Shown here: in pieces, positions 7,928 through 18,108 of the stretch
Layout of the letters: each line of letters begins with the position of its first letter
Numbering within the stretch: the first letter of the stretch is position 1
Notes under the pieces: model-generated
The model's input: only the letters and a program-made list of their open reading frames with translations
Told to the model about the DNA's origin: nothing
Database searches by the model: none
Program-made: the position numbers and the translations under genes
DNA from: Streptomyces aureocirculatus
GTDB taxonomy: Bacteria > Actinomycetota > Actinomycetes > Streptomycetales > Streptomycetaceae
Assembly (NCBI RefSeq): GCF_000720475.1
Contig: NZ_JOAP01000011.1
Coordinates: 1 to 64,000, forward strand
DNA: 64,000 nt
Direction: 5' to 3'

Positions 7928-9232
7928 ATGGCCGTGGACCACGCGTCTGAGCACCCCCGCCACCCCGAGCACAGCGTCGAGCGCACCATCGAGACGGTCT
8001 TCCGCATGGAGGCCCCACGAGTGATCGCCGGCGCCGCCCGGATCGTACGGGACGTGGGCATCGCCGAGGAGCTGGCGCAGGACGCGCTGGTGGCGGCCCT
8101 GGAGCAGTGGCCCGCTTCGGGCGTCCCCGACAACCCGGGCGCCTGGCTCACGACCGCGGCCAAGCACCGCGCCGTCGACCTGGTACGCAGGCGCGAGCGC
8201 TACGCGCGCAAGCTCGCCGAGATGGGCCGCGACCTGGAGACCGCGCCGCCGCACCTGGACGAGATCCCGGAGCTCGTCGAGGACCCGGAGGCCATCGACG
8301 ACGACCTGCTGCGCCTGGTCTTCACGGCGTGCCACCCGGTCCTTTCGCCGGAGGCCAGGGTCGCCCTCACGCTCCGCCTGCTGGGCGGCCTCACCACGGC
8401 GGAGATCGCCCGCGCCGTGCTGGCCCCCGAACCGACGGTCGCCCAGCGCGTGGTCCGCGCCAAGCGCACGCTGGCCGCGAGGAACGTTCCGTTCGAAGTG
8501 CCCTACGGCCCGGACCGGGAGGCCCGGCTCGGCTCGGTCCTGGACGTCATCTACCTGATTTTCAACGAGGGGTACGCGGCGACGACGGGCGACGACTACG
8601 TGCGTCCCGCCCTGTGCGAGGACGCTCTGCGCCTTGCCAGGCGGCTCGCCGCCCTGATGCCGAAGGAACCCGAAGTGCACGGGCTCGTGGCGCTGTTGGA
8701 ACTGCAGGCGTCGCGCACCGCCGCGCGGTCGGGGCCCGGTGGGGAGCCCGTACTGCTCAAGGACCAGAGCCGGGGCCGCTGGAACCGGATGCTGATCCGG
8801 CGGGGGTTCGCGGCGCTGGAGCGGGCGGAGGGGGTGGCCGACGGGACGGGGCACGGGCCGTACGTACTCCAGGCGGCGATCGCGGCGTGCCATGCGCACG
8901 CGGCGTCGTACGAGGAGACGGACTGGGGGCGGATCACCGCGCTGTACGGGCTGTTGGCGGTGCGGGCGCCGTCGCCGGTGGTCGAGTTGAACCGGGCGGT
9001 CGCGGTGTCCATGGCGCAGGGGCCCGAGGAGGCGCTGGCGCTCGTGGACGCGTTGGTGGGCGAACCCGCCCTGCGGGGGTATCACTTGCTGCCCAGTGTG
9101 CGGGGGGACTTCCTGGCCCGACTGGGCCGCTGTGCGGAGGCCCGCGTGGAGTTCGAGCGGGCGGCGGGGCTCGCCCGCAACGCGCGGGAGCGGGAGCTGT
9201 TGTTGCGGAAGTTGAAGGGGGTGCGGGGGTAA
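7928..9232 (+). CDS. ECF42-type RNA polymerase sigma factor
   Basis: 434 residues, much longer than plain ECF sigma factors. Region 2 is VFRMEAPRVIAGAARIVRDV with ELAQDALVAALEQWP, and region 4 is LSPEARVALTLRLLGGLTTA with an HTH. A long helical C-terminal extension (about residues 180-434) is typical of ECF42 and probably regulates activity. No anti-sigma gene is adjacent, which fits this group. Its partner DGPF gene lies immediately upstream. Target promoters are unknown. Confidence 0.92.
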   Translation: MAVDHASEHPRHPEHSVERTIETVFRMEAPRVIAGAARIVRDVGIAEELAQDALVAALEQWPASGVPDNPGAWLTTAAKHRAVDLVRRRERYARKLAEMGRDLETAPPHLDEIPELVEDPEAIDDDLLRLVFTACHPVLSPEARVALTLRLLGGLTTAEIARAVLAPEPTVAQRVVRAKRTLAARNVPFEVPYGPDREARLGSVLDVIYLIFNEGYAATTGDDYVRPALCEDALRLARRLAALMPKEPEVHGLVALLELQASRTAARSGPGGEPVLLKDQSRGRWNRMLIRRGFAALERAEGVADGTGHGPYVLQAAIAACHAHAASYEETDWGRITALYGLLAVRAPSPVVELNRAVAVSMAQGPEEALALVDALVGEPALRGYHLLPSVRGDFLARLGRCAEARVEFERAAGLARNARERELLLRKLKGVRG

Positions 9233-9253
9233 GCCCTCGCGGGGGCGCCCGGT

Positions 9254-9315
9254 CCCGCCCCTTCCCGATCCTGGGGCTCCGCCCCAGACCCCGCTTCTCA
9301 AACGCCGGAGGGGCT
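9254..9315. terminator. REP-like hairpin between convergent genes
   Basis: The core hairpin is ctggggc-tcc-gccccag (9271-9287), followed by tctcaaacgccggaggggct. A closely matching inverted copy is at 46709-46769, and the tail motif recurs in the tandem array at 19.6-20.0 kb. Repeats of this kind are common at gene ends in Streptomyces. Placed between convergent genes, it probably ends transcription in both directions. Confidence 0.65.
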
Positions 9316-10531
9316 AAGACCGGTGCGGGTGCCCCACCAGCATGGTGGGTGAGCCCGCGACCCGGGTCAGGAAGACGGTCGCGGCCCCAGGCCCCTGGGG
9401 CTTCACTTTGCGGCGGAGTTCCTCGGGCTCGACCGCGGACCCCCGCTTCTTGACGGTGAGGACACCGACTCCCCGCTCCCGCAGCAGAGCCTTCAGTTTC
9501 TTGACGTTGAAGGGGAGTTGGTCGGTGATCTCGTACGTGGTGGCGTACGGCGTGGTGACGGCGGTGTCGGAGGTGACGTAGGCGATGGTCTCGTCGATGA
9601 GGCCGCCCTCGACGCGGGCGGCGACCTCGGCGACGAGGTGGGCGCGGATGACGGCGCCGTCGGGTTCGTGGAGGAAACGGCCGACGGGCCGGACGCCGGG
9701 GTCGGGGAGCATGGTGGCGCGCGGGGAGACCAGTGTGTCCCCGCCGGGGAGGAGGGTGGCCCGGTGCGCGGCGGGGGTGTCGGTGCCGAACCACAGGACG
9801 GCTTCCTTGACGTCACCCCCGTCGGAGATCCACTCGGCCTCCGCCTCCTCGGGCACGGCGTCGTGCGGAACGCCGGGTGCGATCTTCAGGGCGGCGCGCG
9901 GCGCCTTGCGGGCGGCTTCGACGGCCCAGGACAAGGGCGGCGAGTAGGCCTCGGGGTCGAAGATCCGGCCGCGTCCACCGCGCCGTGCGGGGTCGACGAA
10001 GACGGCGTCGTACGGGGAGGTGTCCACGTCGGCCACATCGGCCTCGCGGACCTCGATGAGGTCGGCAAGGCCGAGGGCTTCGGCGTTGGCACGGGCGACG
10101 GCGCAGGTCAGCGGGTCGCGGTCGACGGCGAGGACGGAGATGCCGGCGCGGGCGAGGGCGATCGCGTCGCCGCCGATGCCGCAGCAGAGGTCGGCGACGG
10201 AACGTACGCCGAGTCCGCCGAGCCCGGCCGGGTCGCGGAAGCGCCGGGCGCGGTGGGTCGCGACGGAGGTGCGCGTGGACTGTTCGACGCCGTGGGGGGT
10301 GAAGAACATCCGGGCGGCGTCGGCGGCGCCGAACTTCGCGACCGCCCGCTGCCGGAGGCGCCCCTGCGCGAGCGCGGCGGAGACGAGGTCGGCGGGGTGC
10401 TCGCGGCGCAGTTGGGTGGCGACCGCCAGTTCCCGGCTCGGTTCGACGTCCCGTACGGATTCCAGGAGGGCGCGGCCCTCGTCGGTGCGGAGCGCGGCGA
10501 AGGAGGCAAGCGGATCGTTCACGCCGCCCAT
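9314..10531 (-). CDS. Class I SAM methyltransferase with THUMP-like domain
   Basis: 405 residues. The SAM-binding core is VADLCCGIGGDAIALARAGISVLAVDRDPL, with the acidic strand EVREADVADVD and the motif AVFVDPARR. The C-terminal part (about residues 330-405, LPFNVKKLKALLRERGVGVL ... KKRGSAVEPEELRRK) matches THUMP-like domains, suggesting an RNA substrate. An N-terminal helical segment precedes the methylase. Start is uncertain: ATG at 10531 or GTG at 10522; neither has a strong ribosome-binding site. Convergent with the ECF42 gene, divergent from the deacetylase. Confidence 0.88.
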   Translation of the reverse strand: MGGVNDPLASFAALRTDEGRALLESVRDVEPSRELAVATQLRREHPADLVSAALAQGRLRQRAVAKFGAADAARMFFTPHGVEQSTRTSVATHRARRFRDPAGLGGLGVRSVADLCCGIGGDAIALARAGISVLAVDRDPLTCAVARANAEALGLADLIEVREADVADVDTSPYDAVFVDPARRGGRGRIFDPEAYSPPLSWAVEAARKAPRAALKIAPGVPHDAVPEEAEAEWISDGGDVKEAVLWFGTDTPAAHRATLLPGGDTLVSPRATMLPDPGVRPVGRFLHEPDGAVIRAHLVAEVAARVEGGLIDETIAYVTSDTAVTTPYATTYEITDQLPFNVKKLKALLRERGVGVLTVKKRGSAVEPEELRRKVKPQGPGAATVFLTRVAGSPTMLVGHPHRS

Positions 10532-10613
10532 TGTGGGCCAGTCGGAGGAAGGTGCGCGTGCGGCGGCGGTGTCGGTGCCGTACGGGGCGGCTGAACTGCG
10601 AGGATCCGGCGCC

Positions 10614-11615
10614 ATGCGACAAGTACGACAAAACGAACAATCAAGGGAAAAGCCCTGGACGGGGGAGCCCCGTCACGGGAAGCCCCGCAGAAAAGGGAAG
10701 CCCCGTAGAAAAGGGAAGTCCCGTAAGGGAACGCTCGCCGCAGGAGTCCTGAGCACCACCATCGTCGCCACCACGATCGTCTCCGGCTGTTCCTTCGACG
10801 GCGACAACTGGGGCGGCTCCGGCGCACACGGTCAGCAGCCGGAGCTCGGCCCGCCCGCCCGTGCGCTGCGCGAGTACGCCGACGACCTGCGGGCGAGACA
10901 GGCCGCGCGCGCCGCCGCCGCGAAGCGCTGGGGGCTGAAGCGCACCCCGCTCGTGGCACCCCCCGCGCCTGCCGTGAAGCCGCGCCTCACCACCCGTAAG
11001 GGCTTCGGGGTCAAGGGGCAGGCGAAGTTGCCGCCGGTGTTCACCACGATTCCGACCAAGCACAAGGTCGTCTTCCTGACGGTCGACGACGGCGCCGAGA
11101 AGAGTCCGGCGTTCCTGCGGATGATGAGCGACCTGCAGATCCCGTACACCGCGTTCCTCAGCGACTACCTGGTCAGGGAGGACTACGGCTACTTCAAGCA
11201 GATGCAGGACCGTGGCGTCGTACTGAACAACCACACGCTCAACCACCGCTATATGCCGGGGCTCTCCTACAAGAAGCAGCGGCGGGAGATCTGCGGGATG
11301 CAGGACACCATCGAGAAGCGGTACGGCAAGCGGCCCGAGCTGTTCCGGCCGCCGTACGGGAACTACAACCGCAACACCCTGCGCGCCGCCAAGTCCTGCG
11401 GCATCAAGGCGGTGCCGCTGTGGGCCTCCGAGGGCTTCGCCGACCACATGGAGTGGCGGGAGTGGGACAAGGACCTGCACCGGGGCGACATCATCCTCAC
11501 GCACTTCCGCGGGCGTGAGGACTGGAACGGCACGATGACCGACATGGTCCGCACGGTCCTGAAGAAGGTCACGGCCAAGGGGTACGCGGTCGCGCGGCTG
11601 GAGGACTACTTGTGA
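10614..11615 (+). CDS. Polysaccharide deacetylase (NodB) lipoprotein
   Basis: 333 residues. The N-terminus is very basic with Lys-Pro-Arg-Arg-Lys-Gly repeats (coded by DNA repeats at 10660-10730). A hydrophobic stretch ending in a lipobox (TTIVSGC) follows, so the protein is likely exported and lipid-anchored. The NodB domain has FLTVDDGAEKS (metal-binding Asp pair), VLNNHTLNHRYMPG (the HxxxH-type site) and LFRPPYGNYN. Predicted to remove acetyl groups from a cell-wall or surface glycan. The stop overlaps the next gene's GTG. Confidence 0.9.
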   Translation: MRQVRQNEQSREKPWTGEPRHGKPRRKGKPRRKGKSRKGTLAAGVLSTTIVATTIVSGCSFDGDNWGGSGAHGQQPELGPPARALREYADDLRARQAARAAAAKRWGLKRTPLVAPPAPAVKPRLTTRKGFGVKGQAKLPPVFTTIPTKHKVVFLTVDDGAEKSPAFLRMMSDLQIPYTAFLSDYLVREDYGYFKQMQDRGVVLNNHTLNHRYMPGLSYKKQRREICGMQDTIEKRYGKRPELFRPPYGNYNRNTLRAAKSCGIKAVPLWASEGFADHMEWREWDKDLHRGDIILTHFRGREDWNGTMTDMVRTVLKKVTAKGYAVARLEDYL

Positions 11616-12247
11616 GCCGCCCGGCGCGCGGCCGGGCGGCGGCGGCTTTCGCGGCGGGGGTACTGGCCCCCGCCATGCTGCTGACCGGTTGCGCGCAGTC
11701 GGTCGACCCGATCGAGCGACTCGGCCGGAAAGCGGCCGAAAAGATGCCCTCGAAGAGGGCGGACCCCGGCAGAGACTGCGGGCGGACGGACACGCCCCCG
11801 CACACGGGGCGCCCCGGCGCCGCCCCGCCGCCCGCGAAACCCTCCCCCGCGGAGCCGGACACGGAACCCGCGCCCAGGGAACCGGTCACAAAACCGGCCA
11901 CGGAGTCCGTGCCCACGAAACCCGCCACCGAACCGGCCAAGGATCCAGCCACGCCGCCCGCCACGGAACCTGCGGCCGGGTCCGGACGTTGCCGGGACGC
12001 GAGAACGCCACGCCCGGCGAGGAAACCGCCGGACGCGGACCCGAAGCTGCCGGAAACGGACACGAAACCCCTGGACGTGGGCACGAAACCGCCGGACGTG
12101 GGCGCCGGACGTGGGCGTGAAACCCCTGGACGCGGCCACGAAACCCCCGGGCCGGGGCGCGGGAGCGCCGGATCCCGACCCGGGAAAACCGGTCCCGGAG
12201 ACCAGCCACGCTCGCCCGTGAGCCGCGTCCATTGGCACTCCGCTTGA
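11612..12247 (+). CDS. Low-complexity lipoprotein, possible frameshifted tail
   Basis: 211 residues as read. GTGA overlap with the deacetylase. Signal sequence MSRPARGRAAAAFAAGVLAP with lipobox LLTGC, then a short conserved-looking segment (AQSVDPIERLGRKAAEK) and a long Pro/Thr/Lys/Glu repeat region (TKPATESVPTKPATEPAK). Near 12105 the TKPPDVG-type repeat stops in this frame but continues in the next frame (APDVGVKPLDAATKPP) to a stop at 12219-12221. This suggests an indel in the repeat DNA or a sequencing error. No enzymatic domain. The 3' end runs into a CIRCE operator. Confidence 0.65.
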   Translation: MSRPARGRAAAAFAAGVLAPAMLLTGCAQSVDPIERLGRKAAEKMPSKRADPGRDCGRTDTPPHTGRPGAAPPPAKPSPAEPDTEPAPREPVTKPATESVPTKPATEPAKDPATPPATEPAAGSGRCRDARTPRPARKPPDADPKLPETDTKPLDVGTKPPDVGAGRGRETPGRGHETPGPGRGSAGSRPGKTGPGDQPRSPVSRVHWHSA

Positions 12248-12258
12248 CCGAGTGCTAA
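12232..12258. promoter_or_regulatory. CIRCE operator 1 (HrcA)
   Basis: ttggcactc, 9-bp spacer, gagtgctaa; the consensus is TTAGCACTC-N9-GAGTGCTAA, so one base differs. HrcA represses groESL in actinobacteria through this site. It overlaps the end of the upstream lipoprotein frame and the -35 region of the groES promoter. Confidence 0.95.
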
Positions 12259-12273
12259 TCGTCGTCCTAGTCT
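12244..12273 (+). promoter_or_regulatory. groES promoter
   Basis: ttgacc (12244-12249) and tagtct (12268-12273) are separated by 18 bp. The -35 lies inside the spacer of the first CIRCE box, and the second CIRCE box starts just downstream, so HrcA binding would block initiation. Confidence 0.75.
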
Positions 12274-12278
12274 CAGGC

Positions 12279-12305
12279 CTGGCACTCCCCACTGGAGAGT
12301 GCCAA
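12279..12305. promoter_or_regulatory. CIRCE operator 2 (HrcA)
   Basis: ctggcactc, 9-bp spacer, gagtgccaa. Second copy of the HrcA site, with centre-to-centre distance of 47 bp from the first. It lies just downstream of the predicted transcription start, as in other Streptomyces groESL1 operons. Confidence 0.92.
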
Positions 12306-12403
12306 CAGCGACGGGCAGGTCCGGCACCCGCGACGACGGATCCACCTGGTCGCCACCTCAGATCAGTTAACCCCGCGAGATCTCCGAAGGGGGAGGTCGG
12401 ATC

Positions 12404-12712
12404 GTGACGACCGCCAGCTCCAAGGTTGCCATCAAGCCGCTTGAGGACCGCATTGTGGTCCAGCCGCTCGACGCCGAGCAGACCACGGCCTCTGGCCTGG
12501 TCATTCCGGACACCGCGAAGGAGAAGCCCCAGGAGGGCGCTGTCCTTGCCGTGGGCCCGGGCCGTTTCGAGAACGGCGAGCGCCTGCCGCTCGACGTGAA
12601 GGTCGGCGACGTCGTGCTCTACAGCAAGTACGGCGGCACCGAGGTGAAGTACAACGGCGACGAGTACCTCGTCCTCTCGGCCCGCGACGTGCTCGCGATC
12701 ATCGAGAAGTAA
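12404..12712 (+). CDS. groES: Co-chaperonin GroES (Cpn10)
   Basis: 102 residues. Heptameric lid of the GroEL chamber. The mobile loop [20 protein letters not shown] and the roof and core motifs [20 protein letters not shown] are intact. GTG start preceded by gaaggggga. It is followed 117 bp later by groEL1 and driven by the CIRCE-controlled promoter, so it is heat-inducible through HrcA. Confidence 0.98.
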   Translation: MTTASSKVAIKPLEDRIVVQPLDAEQTTASGLVIPDTAKEKPQEGAVLAVGPGRFENGERLPLDVKVGDVVLYSKYGGTEVKYNGDEYLVLSARDVLAIIEK

Positions 12713-12820
12713 TTCACCTGCTTCACCAGTTTTGCTTTCGAGCTGCGCCCCTGGTCACCCCGCTGATTGCCGGGCGGCGAGGGGCGTAGCCCGTTGAACC
12801 CGAGTATCCGAGAGGGCTGA

Positions 12821-14458
<1,638 letters not shown>

Positions 14459-14520
14459 CCTGAGCTGTCGGCTGACCTGAGCGGTCGGCTGGCCCGAGCG
14501 GTCGGCTGGCCCGAGCTGCC
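14459..14520. repeat. 17-18-bp tandem repeats after groEL1
   Basis: Four imperfect copies of gagcggtcggctggccc-type units (cctgagctgtcggctga, cctgagcggtcggctgg, cccgagcggtcggctgg, cccgagctgcc). They lie between the stop codon and the terminator. No known function. Confidence 0.7.
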
Positions 14521-14523
14521 ACT

Positions 14524-14558
14524 AAGGCCCGACTCCCCGTCGCGGGGGGTCGGGCCTT
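14524..14558 (+). terminator. groESL terminator
   Basis: Stem aaggcccgac/gtcgggcctt with an inner cccc/gggg helix and a gtcgc loop. Strong factor-independent-type hairpin after groEL1. Confidence 0.85.
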
Positions 14559-14694
14559 CGCGCTTTCGGCTCTGCGTCTGCCGGGTTGCTTCCGGTCGCC
14601 GGGTGCGGACCGTGGTCCGTCCTCGCGCAGTTCCCCGCGCCACTTTAAAGGCGCTCCGGTCGGGCCTTACGAGGACTATCGGGCCTTACGAGGA

Positions 14695-15468
14695 CTACTG
14701 AGGTCCGTACTTGCGGCCCGTTCTGGACGTGACGCCGCCGAGGAGCGCTCTCGGTGTCATCTTCACGACGCCCATCAGGGCCTTGTACCGCGGGTCCGGG
14801 ACCGACAGGGACTTCCCGCGGGCCAGGTCGGCGAGGGCCGTGGCGACCAGTTTGTCGGCGTCGAGCCACATCCAGTTGGGGATGTTGTCGGTGCCCATGC
14901 CGGCCCGCTCGTGGAACTCCGTACGGACGAAGCCGGGGCACAGCGCCATCAGCCGCACCCCGGACCCCGCCAGGTCCCGCGCGGCGCCCTGCGTGAACTG
15001 CACGACCCACGCCTTGGACGCGCCGTAGGTGCCGCGCGGCACGAACGCGGCGACCGACGCCACGTTCACGACGCCGCCGCGGCCCCGCTCGCGCATGGCG
15101 TCCGTCGCCGCCGATGTCAGCCGGAGCACCGCCTCGCAGTGCACCTTCAGCATCGTCAGCTCGTCGGCGAGCGGCACTTCCAGATAGCGGCCCTTGTTGC
15201 CGAAGCCGGCGTTGTTGACGAGCAGGTCGACGCCGTCGCGGCGGCGGCCGAGCCGCTCTTCGACGGCACCGATGCCGTCCTCCGTGGCGAGGTCCGCGGT
15301 GAGGACCTCCGCCTCGATGCCGTGCCGGTCGTGCAACTCGGTCGCCTGCTCCCGCAGCCGCTTCGTGTCGCGCGCGACCAGGACGAGATTGTGCCCGTCG
15401 GCGGCGAGGCGGCGCGCGAAAGCCGCGCCGATGCCCGCGGTCGAACCCGTGATGAGAGCCGTAGTCAT
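14695..15468 (-). CDS. Short-chain dehydrogenase/reductase
   Basis: 257 residues, classical SDR. Cofactor motif LITGSTAGIGAAFARRLA, structural NNAG, catalytic Ser in VASVAAFVPRG and the Tyr-x-x-x-Lys pair in TYGASKAW. An Arg-rich stretch after the second strand (ARDTKRLREQ) suggests NADP preference. Substrate unknown. Downstream, 14662-14698 has two copies of cgggccttacgaggactat. Upstream neighbour on the same strand is the MOSC gene, 89 bp away. Confidence 0.92.
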   Translation of the reverse strand: MTTALITGSTAGIGAAFARRLAADGHNLVLVARDTKRLREQATELHDRHGIEAEVLTADLATEDGIGAVEERLGRRRDGVDLLVNNAGFGNKGRYLEVPLADELTMLKVHCEAVLRLTSAATDAMRERGRGGVVNVASVAAFVPRGTYGASKAWVVQFTQGAARDLAGSGVRLMALCPGFVRTEFHERAGMGTDNIPNWMWLDADKLVATALADLARGKSLSVPDPRYKALMGVVKMTPRALLGGVTSRTGRKYGPQ

Positions 15469-15557
15469 GGACCAAGGCTAGTGAGGCCAGGGGCGTGCGT
15501 CTGCCACGAGCCCGGCGCGCCCTGGCCCCGCGGGCCGCGCGCCGCGCCGATCCGTCG

Positions 15558-16235
15558 TCAGTTCCCCTGCGCCTGCCGCTGCTTGACGAACTTGAGCGCC
15601 TTCGCCCTGGCGGCGGGGTGCAGCGCGTCCCCGGCGGCGAGCAGTTCCGGCAGCAGCGCGCGCTCCGTCGTCACGGCCCGGAACTGGAGGGCGACGGTGA
15701 CCTCGTGGTCCGGTCGGTGCACGACCTCGACCGGGTCGCCCGCCTGGATCGTGCCCGGCTCGACGACCCGCAGATAGGCGCCGGGCAGCACGGCCTGGGT
15801 GAACCGCCGCACCCAGCCCCGCTCACCCAGGTGCCCCTGGAACGTACGGCACGGGATGCGCGAGGAGGTCACCTCGAGGAGCAGGTCGGGGCCGACCCGC
15901 CAGCGCTCGCCTATCAGGGCGCCGTTCACGTCGACGCCGGACGTCGTGAGGTTCTCGCCGAAGCCGCCGTTGCGCAGCGTCCGGCCGAGGCGGCGCTCCC
16001 ACTCGTCGAGGTCCTCGCGGGCGAAGGCGTACACCGCCTGGTCGTTGCCGCCGTGGTGGCGCAGGTCGCAGACCGTGTCGCCGGCGACGCCGCTGCCCGC
16101 GGTGCCCTTCGGGCCGGGGGCGGTCACCCGGACGGGGCCTTCGGCGGGCAGTTTGTCGATTCCGGTGCTGCCTGTGGGGGAGTCGGTGTAGTCGACGGCT
16201 CTGGCCCGGCCCGCGTTCACGGAGAGAAGCTTCAT
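15558..16235 (-). CDS. MOSC domain protein
   Basis: 225 residues, YiiM-like. MOSC proteins bind sulfur or molybdopterin cofactor and include molybdenum-dependent hydroxylamine reductases. Motifs: DLRHHGGNDQAVYAFAREDL, FGENLTTSGVDV and TSSRIPCRTF with the conserved Cys. The start at 16235 (MKLLSVNAGRAR) is clear. Divergent from the LysR gene, with a 90-bp spacer, so the regulator may control it. Confidence 0.9.
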   Translation of the reverse strand: MKLLSVNAGRARAVDYTDSPTGSTGIDKLPAEGPVRVTAPGPKGTAGSGVAGDTVCDLRHHGGNDQAVYAFAREDLDEWERRLGRTLRNGGFGENLTTSGVDVNGALIGERWRVGPDLLLEVTSSRIPCRTFQGHLGERGWVRRFTQAVLPGAYLRVVEPGTIQAGDPVEVVHRPDHEVTVALQFRAVTTERALLPELLAAGDALHPAARAKALKFVKQRQAQGN

Positions 16236-16325
16236 CCGGTCAGGCTAAGTGAGCGGCCTCGAAATCCTCTCAAAGTTTCCGCGCGGTATTGGCCGGTGCT
16301 CCCAAGAATCCCTTATGCTCGACTC

Positions 16326-17222
16326 GTGATCGAGGCCCGTCATCTCCGTGTCCTGCGCGCCGTGGCCGCCACCGGCTCCTTCTCGGCGGCGGCCCGCGAG
16401 CTCGGCTGCACCCAGCCCGCCGTCAGCCAGCAGATGAAGGCCCTCGAAGGGTCGGTGGGCACGCCGCTGCTCATCCGCACCGGTCGCGAGATGCGGCTCA
16501 CCCAGGCCGGTGAGTCCCTGGTCCGGCACGCCGCCGGGATCCTCGCGGGGCTCACCGCGGCCGAGGAGGAGGTCGCCGCCATCGCCGGTCTGCGCGCGGG
16601 CCGGGTCCGCCTCGTCTCCTTCCCGAGCGGCTCCTCCAGTCTCGTCCCTGGCGCGCTCGCCGCCCTGCGTGCCGCGCATCCCGGCACCCGTGTCTCCCTG
16701 GAGGAGGCCGAGCCGCCGCGCTCGGTGGAGATGCTGCGCGAGGGCGACTGCGACGTGGCGCTCGCCTTCCGGTACGCGGGGGCCGCGGGTGCGGAGGAGT
16801 GGGACGACCTCGTCGTACGGCCCCTTCTCGACGACCGGCTCGTCGGCCTCGTACCGGAGGAGCACCCGCTGGCGAAGGCCGGGAGCGTCACCATCGGGGA
16901 GCTGGCCGACGAGTCCTGGATCGCGGGCTGTCCGCGCTGCCGCCGGCAGTTGGTGGAGGTGTGCGAGGGCGCGGGCTTCGCGCCCCGGATCGACTTCGCC
17001 ACGGACGACTATCCGGCGGTGGTCGGCCTTGTCGGGGCGGGCCTCGGAGTCGCGGTGCTGCCCGAGCTCGCCATCGAGTCGGTACGGCCCAAGGGCGCCC
17101 GTGCGGTCACGGTGGAGCCCCCCGTGCGCCGGGAGATCGTCGCCCTGACGCTGCCGGACCTGGCGCAGGTGCCTGCGGTGGCCGCCACGCTCGACCACCT
17201 GGCGCGGGCCGCCGCGCGCTGA
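16326..17222 (+). CDS. LysR-family transcriptional regulator
   Basis: 298 residues. N-terminal winged HTH (ARHLRVLRAVAATGSFSAAA, then TQPAVSQQMKALE) and a type 2 periplasmic-binding-like effector domain (VRLVSFPSGSSSLVPGALAA, LVGLVPEEHPLAK, GLGVAVLPELA). The GTG at 16326 is 6 bp after tatgct (16314-16319), a good -10, so the transcript is probably leaderless. It is divergent to the MOSC gene, the usual LysR arrangement. Effector unknown. Confidence 0.93.
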   Translation: MIEARHLRVLRAVAATGSFSAAARELGCTQPAVSQQMKALEGSVGTPLLIRTGREMRLTQAGESLVRHAAGILAGLTAAEEEVAAIAGLRAGRVRLVSFPSGSSSLVPGALAALRAAHPGTRVSLEEAEPPRSVEMLREGDCDVALAFRYAGAAGAEEWDDLVVRPLLDDRLVGLVPEEHPLAKAGSVTIGELADESWIAGCPRCRRQLVEVCEGAGFAPRIDFATDDYPAVVGLVGAGLGVAVLPELAIESVRPKGARAVTVEPPVRREIVALTLPDLAQVPAVAATLDHLARAAAR

Positions 17223-17358
17223 GCGGGGCACGGCTGTGCGCCCGGATGTGCGCCGGGCCCTGCTGCCGGGGCCGTGCTGCCGGGCTGTGCTGCTGGGGCC
17301 GTCCCGCCGAGGTTGTCCCACCGAGACTGTGCCGCCGAGGCTGTGAAGAAACGTTCCT

Positions 17359-17673
17359 TCAGGGAGTGCCGCCACTGCCCGCCGTCACCAGACGGTTGCG
17401 GGCGCGGCCCATGAGTTCCTCGCGCTCGTCCTCCGTGAGGCCGCCCCACACGCCGTACGGCTCGCGGACCGCGAGTGCGTGCGCGGCGCACTCCGCGCGC
17501 ACCGGGCATCGCATGCAGACCTCTTTGGCCGAGTTCTCGCGCGCGCTCCGTGCCGCGCCGCGCTCGCCCTCCGGGTGGAAGAAGAGCGAGCTGTCCACTC
17601 CGCGACAGGCCGCGAGGAGCTGCCAGTCCCATAGATCTGCGTTCGGTCCGGGAAGGCGGGAGAAATCTGCCAT
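17359..17673 (-). CDS. whiD: WhiB-family iron-sulfur regulator WhiD
   Basis: 104 residues. Four cysteines for a [4Fe-4S] cluster: AACRG near residue 22, then CMRCPVRAEC; followed by the WhiB turn GVWGGL and a basic C-terminus. Start MADFSRLPGPNADLWDWQLL matches the WhiD/WhiB3 subgroup, and the gene lies divergent to bldM as whiD does in S. coelicolor. WhiD is needed for late spore maturation and binds the principal sigma factor. An in-frame upstream start (17727) is less likely than the ATG at 17673. Confidence 0.93.
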   Translation of the reverse strand: MADFSRLPGPNADLWDWQLLAACRGVDSSLFFHPEGERGAARSARENSAKEVCMRCPVRAECAAHALAVREPYGVWGGLTEDEREELMGRARNRLVTAGSGGTP

Positions 17674-17718
17674 TGCGTGTCTCCTGGTAGCCGTTCTGAC
17701 GCGGATACGGTGCCCATG

Positions 17719-17734
17719 ACAGTACATCTACTGT
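17719..17734. promoter_or_regulatory. Inverted repeat in whiD upstream region
   Basis: acagta-catc-tactgt, a perfect 6-bp inverted repeat 46 bp upstream of the whiD start. The surrounding 17735-17790 is unusually A/T-rich for this genome (gatgaaaatatgactcatta), consistent with promoter DNA. Which regulator binds is not evident. Confidence 0.5.
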
Positions 17735-17956
17735 CTAAGGAGATGAAAATATGACTCATTACGAATCTAGCCACAGACACCAGCAAAAGGGAAGAAAAGC
17801 CGCTAAATGGGGCATAGGCCTCGAAGGGCGTACGTCGCACGCGCTTCGGACGCCGCGCCGCGCGGCCTGTCGGTGACCGGCGGGAAGGCGCTTCGGCACG
17901 CGCCGCCTGTGCCGTGTCCGCGCCCTCACGTAGAGTGCCGAAGGTGTCTGAGTGCC

Positions 17957-17984
17957 CCGTAACTCTTTCGAGTGACCGTCGTTG
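17957..17984 (+). promoter_or_regulatory. bldM promoter, sigma-BldN type
   Basis: cgtaac (17957-17962) and cgttga (17979-17984) with a 16-bp spacer match exactly the CGTAAC-N16-CGTTGA promoter recognised by sigma-BldN, which is known to drive bldM. The long leader (about 115 nt) to the bldM ATG and the rest of the 17673-18109 gap hold no gene that I can support. Confidence 0.88.
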
Positions 17985-18108
17985 AGAGTGCGGAAGCGGT
18001 TGAAAGAACAAGCGCTCGGGCAGGTGTCCGAGTGCGTCAATCGCACAGGTGACGACTTGTACCAGCCTGGAGGCTCAAGGTGACGCGCATCAGCTGCGGA
18101 GGACGGCC

